This document shows, piece by piece, positions 41,565 to 48,873 of a stretch of 64,000 bases of DNA. The stretch covers positions 3,906,001-3,970,000 of the forward strand of contig NZ_JAUSYU010000001.1 of NCBI RefSeq assembly GCF_030817075.1, read 5' to 3'. The stretch's first letter is position 1. The number at the start of each line of letters is the position of its first letter. A program made the translations under genes and the position numbers. This DNA comes from Arthrobacter sp. V1I9 (GTDB lineage: Bacteria; Actinomycetota; Actinomycetes; Actinomycetales; Micrococcaceae). The notes below the pieces were generated by a model, which was not told the DNA's origin, searched no databases, and was given only the letters and a program-made list of their open reading frames with translations.

Positions 41565-42858
41565 CTACAGCTCCGCTATGGCTTCCCGCAGTACCGGCGC
41601 AAGGCGCCGAACGCCTTCAGTGATGGCTTCCGGCGGCACGGCGCTGTAGGCCAGGCGCAGCTTATTGGACGGCTCGTCCGACGGCGTGAAGGCGGCTCCG
41701 GGGATAAACACCACACCGGCGTCGATCGCCTTTTGCAGCAACGGGTAGGTGTCCACCCCTTCCGGGAGCGTCACCCAGACGAAAAATCCGCCTTCCGGGC
41801 TGGTCCAGCTGGTCCCGGCAGGCATGTGGGCCTCAAGGGCTGCGAGCATGGCGCGGCACCTCTCTGCATACAGTCCGCGGTACGTTTCGATTTGGCCCCG
41901 CCAGTCAAAGTCGCGCAGGTAGGCAGATACCAGCATCTGGTTGAGTGCAGGCGGGCACAGGGTCACAGCTTCCGCTGCCAGGTAGTAGCGGCGCTGCAGG
42001 TGCTCGGGCACCAGGGCCCAGCCGATGCGAAGGCCGGGGGCGAAGATCTTCGAGAAGGACCCCATGTAGATGACGTCCCCGGGGTTGCCGGCGCGCAGTG
42101 GTGCCAGTGGTTCGCCATCAAAACGCAGGAGGCCGTAAGGGTTGTCTTCAAGGACAAGAATATTCGCGTTGCGGCATATATCTACCACCTGCTGCCGCCG
42201 CTCGCGGGCGAGGGTGATTCCGGAGGGATTGTTGAAGTTGGGGATGGTGTACAGGAACTTCACGCTCTTGCCGGCCAGTTGCAGGGCCGCGATCTTGGCC
42301 TCAAGGAGATCCGGAACCAGGCCGTCCCCGGTCCATCTCCACTGTTTCAACCTGCACCTGGTAGGCCTCGAAGGTGTTCAGCGCGCCCACATACGTGGGG
42401 TCCTCCACCAGCACCACGTCCCCGGGATTGCAGAAAACCTTGGTGGCAACGTCCTGGGCTGACTGCGACCCTGCCGTAATCACCACGTTTTGGGGCAGCG
42501 CGTCCACGATGCCCTCGGCGGCCATCACTTCGCAGATCTGGGCGCGAAGCTCCTCCGTGCCTTGGCCTCCGCCGTACTGCAGGGCCGTCAGTCCGTCCTC
42601 GGCAATGATGGCTGCTGCGGTGGTCGCAAGCCGGTCAAGGGGGAGGGACTGCAGGTAGGGGCTTCCACCCGCAAGGGAAACCAGCCCGGGGCGCAAAGAT
42701 ATGTCGAAGACATCCCTGACGGCGGACTGCCGGATGTTGGCGGCGCGCTCTGAGAAGAGTTCCTCATGGCGGTGGGCGGACGTCGCCGCCCGTTCGATGG
42801 CGTCAATGGCTTCGGCAGGCAGCGTCCGTGCTGCGGCGTCGAGTGTCTCGTGGCTCAC
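41565..42858 (-). pseudogene. PLP aminotransferase (2-aminoadipate/aromatic type), frameshifted
   Basis: The N-terminal part, from a GTG at 42856-42858 (VSHETLDAAARTLPAEAI), carries LQYGGGQGTEELRAQICEVM and VVITAGSQSAQDVATK. It drifts out of frame after ETVEMD. From GDGLVPDLLEAKI onward the other frame has FLYTIPNFNNPSGITLARER and the PLP lysine in MGSFSKIFAPGLRIGW. One extra base within 42324-42333 (GACCGGGG instead of GACGGGG) explains the shift; corrected length is about 430 residues. The family converts 2-oxoacids and amino acids; it lacks the GntR domain of MocR regulators. Confidence 0.85.
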
Positions 42859-42944
42859 AACAAACAGGATACAGCCGAGTGTTGCTGCTGAGGCAACAGC
42901 TGTTGAGTCACCATGCACGCCCGGTACCTGCGGTGGTGGAACGG

Positions 42945-43739
42945 TCAGTCCAGCCTCAGGGCCTCAGCGAGGGTCAGCCCGTTGACATAGATTTCCGCCC
43001 GGATTGCCCCCACCGCCGAAACCGCAGTATGGGTCAGCTGCGCTTCCACCCGGGGAAGGTCGCAGACCCCTCCCATGCTGAGCGTTCCGGCGAGGTATAC
43101 CGTGACGGTGGTGCCGTCGAAACTTCCGGACAGAAACTTCAGGTCGGATTCCGAAAGTGCGTTATAGACCTCCGGCGGCTGCTGTGACTGTTCTGGCTCA
43201 GCCTGCGCGTCCAGCAGGGCGCGAACGGCAGCAGCCAGCGCATCCTCCCCGGCCGAACTGGGGTGGGAAACCCCCACCAGGCTGTCATTGCAGCCGAACC
43301 GCACCCCGTTGCTGCCGCCGTCGTCCAGGAGTACGTAGTAGGCGGTCACAGTTTGCGGTCCTGCCACCTTGCCTGATGGAGCCGGCGCGGAAGGAAGGGG
43401 ATCCTCGGACGCCGGTACTTCCGGCGCAGGTGCTGTGGCCGTGCCGACTGGTGCGGTCTCGGCCGGGGCCGCGGGTGCACCGCCCTTGGTCTCAGGAGCC
43501 GGGGGCGTGACTGCCGTTGCGGGCGGCGGCGCCTGCGGCTGGGGGGCGGGTACAGGGGGCGCGGCTGCCGGGGTGGGGGTGGTGCGGGCGTCAACGAGGG
43601 GCGGCGCCGGGGAGGGCGGTGTGTCCTGGAGAGGTGGGGTGACGCAGGCGGCCGCCCACAGTGGAAGTGACAGGGCGGATGCCACCATCACAGCGCGCAC
43701 CCCCGCCATCCGCCTTCCAGCCGTTGGCCTTTTTGCCAT
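42945..43739 (-). CDS. GerMN-domain lipoprotein-like protein
   Basis: A 264-residue exported protein. The N-terminus (VRAVMVASALSLPLWAAAC) looks like a lipoprotein signal, though the lipobox A-A-A-C lacks the usual Leu. A Pro/Ala-rich linker of about 90 residues follows, then a GerMN domain at about 130-260 (TVTAYYVLLDDGG ... TVTVYLAGTLSMGGVCDLPR). GerMN domains occur in spore germination proteins and actinobacterial envelope lipoproteins; role unknown. The start may be the first ATG or the second, 30 bases on, which has GGAAGG close in front. Confidence 0.7.
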   Translation of the reverse strand: MAKRPTAGRRMAGVRAVMVASALSLPLWAAACVTPPLQDTPPSPAPPLVDARTTPTPAAAPPVPAPQPQAPPPATAVTPPAPETKGGAPAAPAETAPVGTATAPAPEVPASEDPLPSAPAPSGKVAGPQTVTAYYVLLDDGGSNGVRFGCNDSLVGVSHPSSAGEDALAAAVRALLDAQAEPEQSQQPPEVYNALSESDLKFLSGSFDGTTVTVYLAGTLSMGGVCDLPRVEAQLTHTAVSAVGAIRAEIYVNGLTLAEALRLD

Positions 43740-43875
43740 TGCTGCACCGCAATCCCGTCCCGGTACGTCCGTGGATTAACGTTACGGCTGGCCGGTCTGC
43801 CAAAGGATGTCCGCCAGGTACCGGTTGGGACAAGAGTTGGTCACGGCAGCACCACGCGGGCGCGCGCCACATGAC

Positions 43876-45120
43876 TCAGGATCCGGGGCGGCCCGGCCAC
43901 TCCTTGCCCGCCCAAGGGTCATAGTCTGCAATGAGTTGCTCCTGTGCGGGACGGTCGGCATCGGGGATGTGCTGCAGGTTTACCCTGACCCGGTACCAGA
44001 GCGAACTCGACCCGCGCATTCCGTCCACGAGCACGTCCGCGGGGTGCAAGGCGGGGATCAGGTCCGCATGCCTGGACTTCCATTCGTCGAGCGCCGCGAG
44101 TGCCTCGGGTTTGGTTTTGGTGCGTGCCACCTCGATGAGGGGCATCGCTGACTGCCGGCGGCCGGAGCCGTCACCGCTGCGCGGCGCTTTCTCAGCAGGG
44201 CCCAACGCGGCTGCCAGTGCGAGGAGGCCATCCAGTGTGCCCGCAGCTTCGTTGATGCCGGCATGGGGGTCCCCAATGTCCGCGAAGCGTCCGGGTACCG
44301 TGCGCACCGTGAACTGATCGGGACGGGCGGAGCGCACTTCGTCCCACGAAAGCGGCGTCGAGACCCGGGCATCGGGGAGGGCCCGGACGGAATAGGCGGA
44401 TGCCACGGTGCGGTCCTTCGCGTTCTGGTTGAAGTCGACGAACACACTCTCGCCGCGCTCCTCCTTCCACCACCGGGCGGTGGCGAGGCCGGGCGCGCGG
44501 TTCTCGACTTCGCGGGCGAGGGTCTCGGCGGCGAGCCGCACGTCGCGGTAGGACCAGTGCGGCGCGATGCGCACCAGGATGTGGAGTCCCCGGGAGCCGC
44601 TTGTTTTCGGCCAGCCCACCAGTCCCATGTCGTCGAGCACCTCCCGCGCCACATAGGCAACATCCACGATCTGTGCCCAGTCGACCCCCGGCATCGGATC
44701 GAGGTCCACCCGAAGTTCGTCAGGATGCTCCAGGTCCTCTGCCCGGACGGGGTGTGGGTTGAGGTCGAGGCAGCCGAGGTTCACCACCCACGCAAGGCCT
44801 GCGGAGTCCCGGATAACGGCCTCCTCGGCTGACGTTCCGGACGCATAGTGGAGCGTTGCGGTGTCGATAAATTCGGGGCGGTTCTCGGGCACGCGCTTTT
44901 GGAAGAACGGTTCGGCGTCGATGCCCTTCGGGAAACGCTTGAGCACCATGGGCCGCCCGCCGGCGCCGCGCAACGCACCGTCCGCGACCGTGAGGTAGTA
45001 GCGCACCAGGTCCAGCTTCGTGAGCCCGGGTTCCGGGAACACCACCTTGTCCGGGCTTGAGATGCGGACCTCTGCGCCGTTGATGTCGAGGATCTCGGCC
45101 GGGGTCTTCGAGGGGCTCAT
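43876..45120 (-). CDS. Stand-alone LigD-type polymerase/primase (PrimC-like)
   Basis: A 414-residue archaeo-eukaryotic-primase-like polymerase, the LigD polymerase domain without ligase or nuclease. PDKVVFPEPGLTKLDLVRYY opens the fold. ELRVDLDPMPGVDW holds the D-x-D metal ligands, KTSGSRGLHILVRI the S-G-x-G-x-H nucleotide site, and VFVDFNQNAKDRTVASAYS the third Asp. It fills short gaps with a preference for ribonucleotides in bacterial end joining or excision repair. The C-terminal 90 residues extend beyond the catalytic domain. In mycobacteria such a protein neighbours LigC; here ligC is 40 kb away. Confidence 0.9.
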   Translation of the reverse strand: MSPSKTPAEILDINGAEVRISSPDKVVFPEPGLTKLDLVRYYLTVADGALRGAGGRPMVLKRFPKGIDAEPFFQKRVPENRPEFIDTATLHYASGTSAEEAVIRDSAGLAWVVNLGCLDLNPHPVRAEDLEHPDELRVDLDPMPGVDWAQIVDVAYVAREVLDDMGLVGWPKTSGSRGLHILVRIAPHWSYRDVRLAAETLAREVENRAPGLATARWWKEERGESVFVDFNQNAKDRTVASAYSVRALPDARVSTPLSWDEVRSARPDQFTVRTVPGRFADIGDPHAGINEAAGTLDGLLALAAALGPAEKAPRSGDGSGRRQSAMPLIEVARTKTKPEALAALDEWKSRHADLIPALHPADVLVDGMRGSSSLWYRVRVNLQHIPDADRPAQEQLIADYDPWAGKEWPGRPGS

Positions 45121-45209
45121 TCCGTCACGCTAGCAACGATTGAATGTCACAGCCAGAGCACGGGCTGATGCCCGCGTTCCCGGCGGACCAACGGTCCTGG
45201 GAAACAGCG

Positions 45210-45239
45210 GTGCCCGGCACGGTGATCCGCGCCGGGCAC
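45210..45239 (-). terminator. Terminator of the FMN reductase gene
   Basis: GTGCCCGGC (45210-45218) pairs with GCCGGGCAC (45231-45239), a perfect 9-bp stem with 12-base loop, 13 bases past the reductase stop on the minus strand. Confidence 0.65.
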
Positions 45240-45251
45240 AGGGAAGTCTGC

Positions 45252-45809
45252 TTAGGCGGCAGGCTGGGCAGCTGTGAGGGCATCGAAAACGCCCTTGATC
45301 TGCTCCACAACCTCTGCGTCGTCCTTCGGGTGGAGTTCAGCGAAGCGCACCATGGAACCCGGCACTGCGAGCTTGACGTCCTCAAGGATCTGCGCCCCGG
45401 CAATTCCTGCTGCCTTGCGTGCCTCGTCCTGGGCCCACACTCCGCCGTACTGGCCGAACGCAGTGCCGACGACGGCGGTGGGCTTGCCGGTGAGGGCGCC
45501 GGCGCCGTAGGGGCGGGACAGCCAGTCGATGGCGTTCTTCAGCGCGGCGGGGACCGTGCCGTTGTGCTCGGGGGTGACCAGGAGGAGCGTGTCGGCGTCG
45601 TTGGCTGCGGCGCGCAGGGCGGCAGCGGCCACGGGAACCTGGCCTTCGACGTCGATGTCCTCGTTGTAGAAGGGGATGTTTCCCAGGTTCTCGTGGATGA
45701 CAACATCCACCTGCTCCGGTGCGTTCAGCTGGATGGCTTCCGCCAGCTTCTGGTTGGTGGACTCGGCGCGGAGGCTGCCGACGAGGGTGAGTACGGTGCT
45801 CTTGGTCAT
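45252..45809 (-). CDS. NAD(P)H-dependent FMN reductase
   Basis: A 185-residue flavodoxin-fold reductase. TLVGSLRAESTNQKLAEAI binds the FMN phosphate (G-S-x-R-x-x-S-x-N) and LLVTPEHNGTVPAALKNAID is the P-E-[YH]-N-G-x-x-P motif of the SsuE/ArsH/azoreductase-like group. It supplies reduced flavin or reduces quinones, azo dyes or metals. It is divergent from a TetR gene with a palindromic operator between, so it is probably induced by electrophiles. Confidence 0.92.
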   Translation of the reverse strand: MTKSTVLTLVGSLRAESTNQKLAEAIQLNAPEQVDVVIHENLGNIPFYNEDIDVEGQVPVAAAALRAAANDADTLLLVTPEHNGTVPAALKNAIDWLSRPYGAGALTGKPTAVVGTAFGQYGGVWAQDEARKAAGIAGAQILEDVKLAVPGSMVRFAELHPKDDAEVVEQIKGVFDALTAAQPAA

Positions 45810-45891
45810 GAAAACTCCTGGGGTAGGGGCGGCGGGAGGGGTCCGCCGGCCGGTGACAGCTAAGGCTTGTTCGTGCCTTCACCCATCTAAA

Positions 45892-45929
45892 CGGACTGCG
45901 GTCCGCTTCTTATTCCCGGGGTCTAGAAT
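45892..45929 (+). promoter_or_regulatory. TetR operator and leaderless promoter
   Basis: CGGAC-TGCG-GTCCG (45892-45905) is a palindrome between the divergent FMN reductase and TetR genes; CGGAC/GTCCG arms are common for TetR repressors near reductases. TAGAAT at 45924-45929 is a -10 hexamer 7 bases before the GTG at 45937, which makes the ATG at 45928 (inside the -10) an unlikely start. Confidence 0.55.
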
Positions 45930-45936
45930 GTGGAAT

Positions 45937-46560
45937 GTGAGCTTCATCCCAATGCGCCCCCGACTACCCGCGGGCGAGGTGGTGGAACGCAGCGACGCCG
46001 CGCGGAACCGGGAGCGCCTGCTCGAGGCGGCCCGCGATCTGATCGGCGAAGGCGGGGCAGAAGCCCTCACCATGGATCGGCTCGCCGAGCATGCCGGGGT
46101 GGGCAAAGGCACCGTATTCCGCCGCTTTGGCAGCCGGGCCGGACTTATGCTCACCCTCCTGAGCGAATCCGAGGCTGCCTTTCAGGCGCGCTTTATGTTC
46201 GGGCCGCCGCCTTTGGGGCCAGGCGCGCCAGGGCTGGAACGCCTCGTTGCTTTCGGCATTGAACGGATTGCCTACGTTATGGAGTTCGGCGACCTGGTCC
46301 TCGCCGCTGAGAATGCCTCAAGGGGCCGGGTTGAAGTACCGGCCGCTGCCCTGTGGTACCGCCATATCGAGGTGCTGCTCACGGAGGAAGGCTTCGCGGC
46401 GGACCCCTGGCTGATGGCGCGTTCCCTGGGGGCCACGCTGGCTCCGGACCGGCTCCTGAACCTGGCCCGTGTGCATGGCGTGGATGCTGACCGCCTCAGT
46501 GACTCCTGGAAGGAGCTTGTTACACGGGTTGTCACCGCTGCGCAGGTCACGCCGAACTGA
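45937..46560 (+). CDS. TetR-family regulator
   Basis: A 207-residue repressor. LTMDRLAEHAGVGKGTVFRR is the recognition helix region, followed by FGSRAGLMLTLL. The GTG at 45937 is chosen from the -10 position; an ATG at 45952 is a possible later start. It probably represses itself and the divergent FMN reductase and releases DNA when it binds a quinone-like inducer (inferred from context). Confidence 0.85.
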   Translation: MSFIPMRPRLPAGEVVERSDAARNRERLLEAARDLIGEGGAEALTMDRLAEHAGVGKGTVFRRFGSRAGLMLTLLSESEAAFQARFMFGPPPLGPGAPGLERLVAFGIERIAYVMEFGDLVLAAENASRGRVEVPAAALWYRHIEVLLTEEGFAADPWLMARSLGATLAPDRLLNLARVHGVDADRLSDSWKELVTRVVTAAQVTPN

Positions 46561-46897
46561 TTCTTTCCGCCCCGTCACACTGAATTTACAGAATTATTCA
46601 TAACGATCTGATACGGGCGGGTGGGTTTGGCCACAACGGGCCCGTTTCGGGTAGCGGCTTGTGATAGTTTCCTCTGGAATGTGACCCGCGACATAGTCCA
46701 CAAGGGCCAGGCCTCCAGAGGCTGCGGGAGCCAGCTATCCGCTGGCAAGGACCCGGTGAGGCGGCACAACCCCCGCTGACCCGGGGATAACGGAAGGATC
46801 CAGCACGTGATTGTTGATTTGCCCAACAGCCTGGCCCCCCTGCTGACACCGCGGGGTCTTACCGTTCAGCTGCCGGCGGCGAAGTAGAACCAGCGCC
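46561..46897 (+). promoter_or_regulatory. Intergenic leader with three hairpins before the peptide ABC operon
   Basis: This is the only stretch over 300 bases without an established gene. Three small hairpins follow one another: GCCTC/GAGGC (46711-46722), GCCAGC/GCTGGC (46730-46746) and CCCCG/CGGGG (46771-46786). They are followed by GGAAGGA and a possible 26-codon frame. No known riboswitch core was recognised. The left 130 bases show no clear element apart from A/T-rich DNA near 46590. Confidence 0.4.
46807..46887 (+). CDS. Possible leader peptide of the peptide ABC operon
   Basis: A 26-codon frame from GTG to TAG (MIVDLPNSLAPLLTPRGLTV, then QLPAAK). GGAAGGA lies 8 bases before the GTG, a strong ribosome site. 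The permease ATG that follows 10 bases after the TAG has no visible ribosome site, so this peptide could couple translation to it. No run of a single regulatory codon is seen. Confidence 0.35.
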   Translation: MIVDLPNSLAPLLTPRGLTVQLPAAK

Positions 46898-47881
46898 ATG
46901 CTCAGGTACCTCGCAAAGCGCGGCATCACGTACGTCTTTATGATCTTCCTGACCACCTCGGCGGGATACTTCCTGGCGGTCAGCTCCCTCAAGCCCGCGC
47001 TGCTTGAACAGGAACGCATTCCCCGGCCCACCCCGGAGCAGGTGGCCAACTCGATGCGCCTCAAGGGCCTGGACCCGGACCTGAGCCCATGGGAGCGTTA
47101 CGTGGAATGGCTTACCGCCATCGTCACCCGCTGGGACTGGGGCCGCAGCCCGAACGGTGCCTTCATCAACGCCGAGTTCGGGGACCGGGTGTGGATTTCC
47201 ACCCGGCTCTTCCTGGCCTCCATCATCCTGACGCTTGTCATCGGAGTGGCACTCGGGGTCTATTCGGCAGCGCGGCAGTACAAGGTCCAGGACCGTGTCA
47301 TCACGTCCTACAGCTACCTCGCCTACATCGTGCCTGCCCCCATCGCGTACTTCCTGGTGCAGTTGGGCGCCATCAACATCAACGAAACGGTGGGGGAGCG
47401 CATCTTCTTCGTCACCGGCATATCCACCCCCGGCATGGAACCGGGCTGGGCTCAGTTCGTGGACATGCTGGCGCACTACGCTGTTCCAACCATTGCCATC
47501 ACGCTGGTGGGCTGGGGCTCGTACCAGATTGCGCAGCGGCAGTACCTCCTGGATAACGTCAACGCCGACTTTGTCCGGACGGCACGCGCCAAAGGACTCA
47601 CCCGCAACCAGGCGATTTCCCGGCATGCCCTGCGGGTCTCGTTCATTCCGGTGGCTCAAAGCATTGCCTTCACCATCCCGGCCATTTTTGCCGGCGGCTT
47701 CTTCGCGGAGAAAATTTTCGCCTGGCCCGGCGTGGGCTCCTGGAGCATCGACGCCATTTCGCTCCAGGACGTCAACGCCGCCACTGCCACGCTGGCCTAC
47801 GGTTCCGTTATCTTCGCCCTGGGGGCCATCCTGGCGGACTTCGCCACCACGCTTGTTGACCCGAGAGTGCGGGTGCAGTAG
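46898..47881 (+). CDS. Peptide-type ABC importer, permease (DppB/OppB-like)
   Basis: A 327-residue permease with six helices. MLRYLAKRGITYVFMIFLTT is the usual basic start and first helix. The extracytoplasmic loop has RPTPEQVANSMRLKGLDPDL and a W-D-W-G-R-S segment before helix 2, and the EAA loop is RTARAKGLTRNQAISRHALR. First of four genes of a second Opp/Dpp-type importer; three bases separate it from the next gene. Confidence 0.9.
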   Translation: MLRYLAKRGITYVFMIFLTTSAGYFLAVSSLKPALLEQERIPRPTPEQVANSMRLKGLDPDLSPWERYVEWLTAIVTRWDWGRSPNGAFINAEFGDRVWISTRLFLASIILTLVIGVALGVYSAARQYKVQDRVITSYSYLAYIVPAPIAYFLVQLGAININETVGERIFFVTGISTPGMEPGWAQFVDMLAHYAVPTIAITLVGWGSYQIAQRQYLLDNVNADFVRTARAKGLTRNQAISRHALRVSFIPVAQSIAFTIPAIFAGGFFAEKIFAWPGVGSWSIDAISLQDVNAATATLAYGSVIFALGAILADFATTLVDPRVRVQ

Positions 47882-47883
47882 CC

Positions 47884-48873
47884 ATGACCAACCTCAATGC
47901 CGTAGACCCTGCCGCCGTTGCACAGGACGCGCACCTGGATAACGCCGACGTCATCATCGGCAAGAACACCATTATCTTCCGCCGCTTCATGCGCAATAAG
48001 ACGGCCGTGGCGGGCCTAGCCATCTTCCTTGCCCTCACCGTCTTCTCCTTTGTGGGCGGCTACTTCACCCAGTGGGACAAGGAGACTATCGATCCGTTCA
48101 ACATCGGTATGCCTCCCTCCGCGGAGCATTACCTCGGAACGTCCCAGGCAGGCATCGACCTGTACGCCATGACGGTGGAAGGCACCAGGATCTCCATCCT
48201 GATCGGCCTGATCGTGGGCCTTGTTTCCGTCCTCATTGCCGCTGTCTACGGCTGCACCATGGCCTACTTCGGCGGCAAGGTGGACAAGGTGATGCTCTTC
48301 ATCCTTGAAGCGCTCATCATGATGCCCGCACTGCTGGTGGTGGCGGTTGCCACCAGCGGCGGAGGGGAAGGCCTGAAGCGGGACCTGCCCTCCTGGCTGC
48401 TGCTGATCATCGTGCTGCTGGTCTTCAGCTGGATGGGCACCGCCAGGCTGATCCGGTCGCTGTCGATGTCCCTGATGCAGCGCGACTACGTAAAGGCCGC
48501 CCAGTACATGGGTGTCCCTCCGCGCCGGATCGTCTGGCGGCACCTGGTTCCCAACATCGGTTCCCTGCTGGTCCTGGACATCACCCGCGGCGTTACCGGC
48601 GCCGTCCTTGCGGAGGTGGCCTTCTCCTTCATCGGAATCGGCATCAAAGTTCCGGACGTCAGCCTGGGTGTCCTCATTGGCGGCGCCACGTCGCAGGTGC
48701 AGACCTTTCCCTGGATGTTCTGGGTGCCGTTGACTGTGATGTTCCTGCTGACGGGGTCGCTGGCCATGATGAATGACGGCCTGCGCGACGCTTTCGACCC
48801 CAGCTCCAGCTCAAGCGGCAGCGCCAGGAAACGCAGAGCCCTCAAGACCCGAGCCAAGGGGAAGTCCTCATGA
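47884..48873 (+). CDS. Peptide-type ABC importer, permease (DppC/OppC-like)
   Basis: A 329-residue permease. A soluble N-terminus of about 40 residues (IIGKNTIIFRRFMRNKTAVA) leads into the first helix. HYLGTSQAGIDLYAMTVEGT is the OppC motif (variant of H-x-L-G-T-D-x-x-G-R-D), and the EAA loop is KAAQYMGVPPRRIVWRHLVP. The C-terminus is Ser/Lys/Arg-rich. Its stop overlaps the ATPase ATG by four bases. Confidence 0.9.
   Translation: MTNLNAVDPAAVAQDAHLDNADVIIGKNTIIFRRFMRNKTAVAGLAIFLALTVFSFVGGYFTQWDKETIDPFNIGMPPSAEHYLGTSQAGIDLYAMTVEGTRISILIGLIVGLVSVLIAAVYGCTMAYFGGKVDKVMLFILEALIMMPALLVVAVATSGGGEGLKRDLPSWLLLIIVLLVFSWMGTARLIRSLSMSLMQRDYVKAAQYMGVPPRRIVWRHLVPNIGSLLVLDITRGVTGAVLAEVAFSFIGIGIKVPDVSLGVLIGGATSQVQTFPWMFWVPLTVMFLLTGSLAMMNDGLRDAFDPSSSSSGSARKRRALKTRAKGKSS

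Noticed and set aside
46705..46800. Cobalamin riboswitch before the peptide ABC operon
   Set aside because: A short stretch (CGGTGAG...CGGCACA...CCCCGC) faintly resembles part of the core, but the B12 box and other conserved parts are missing and the operon is not a B12 importer by sequence.
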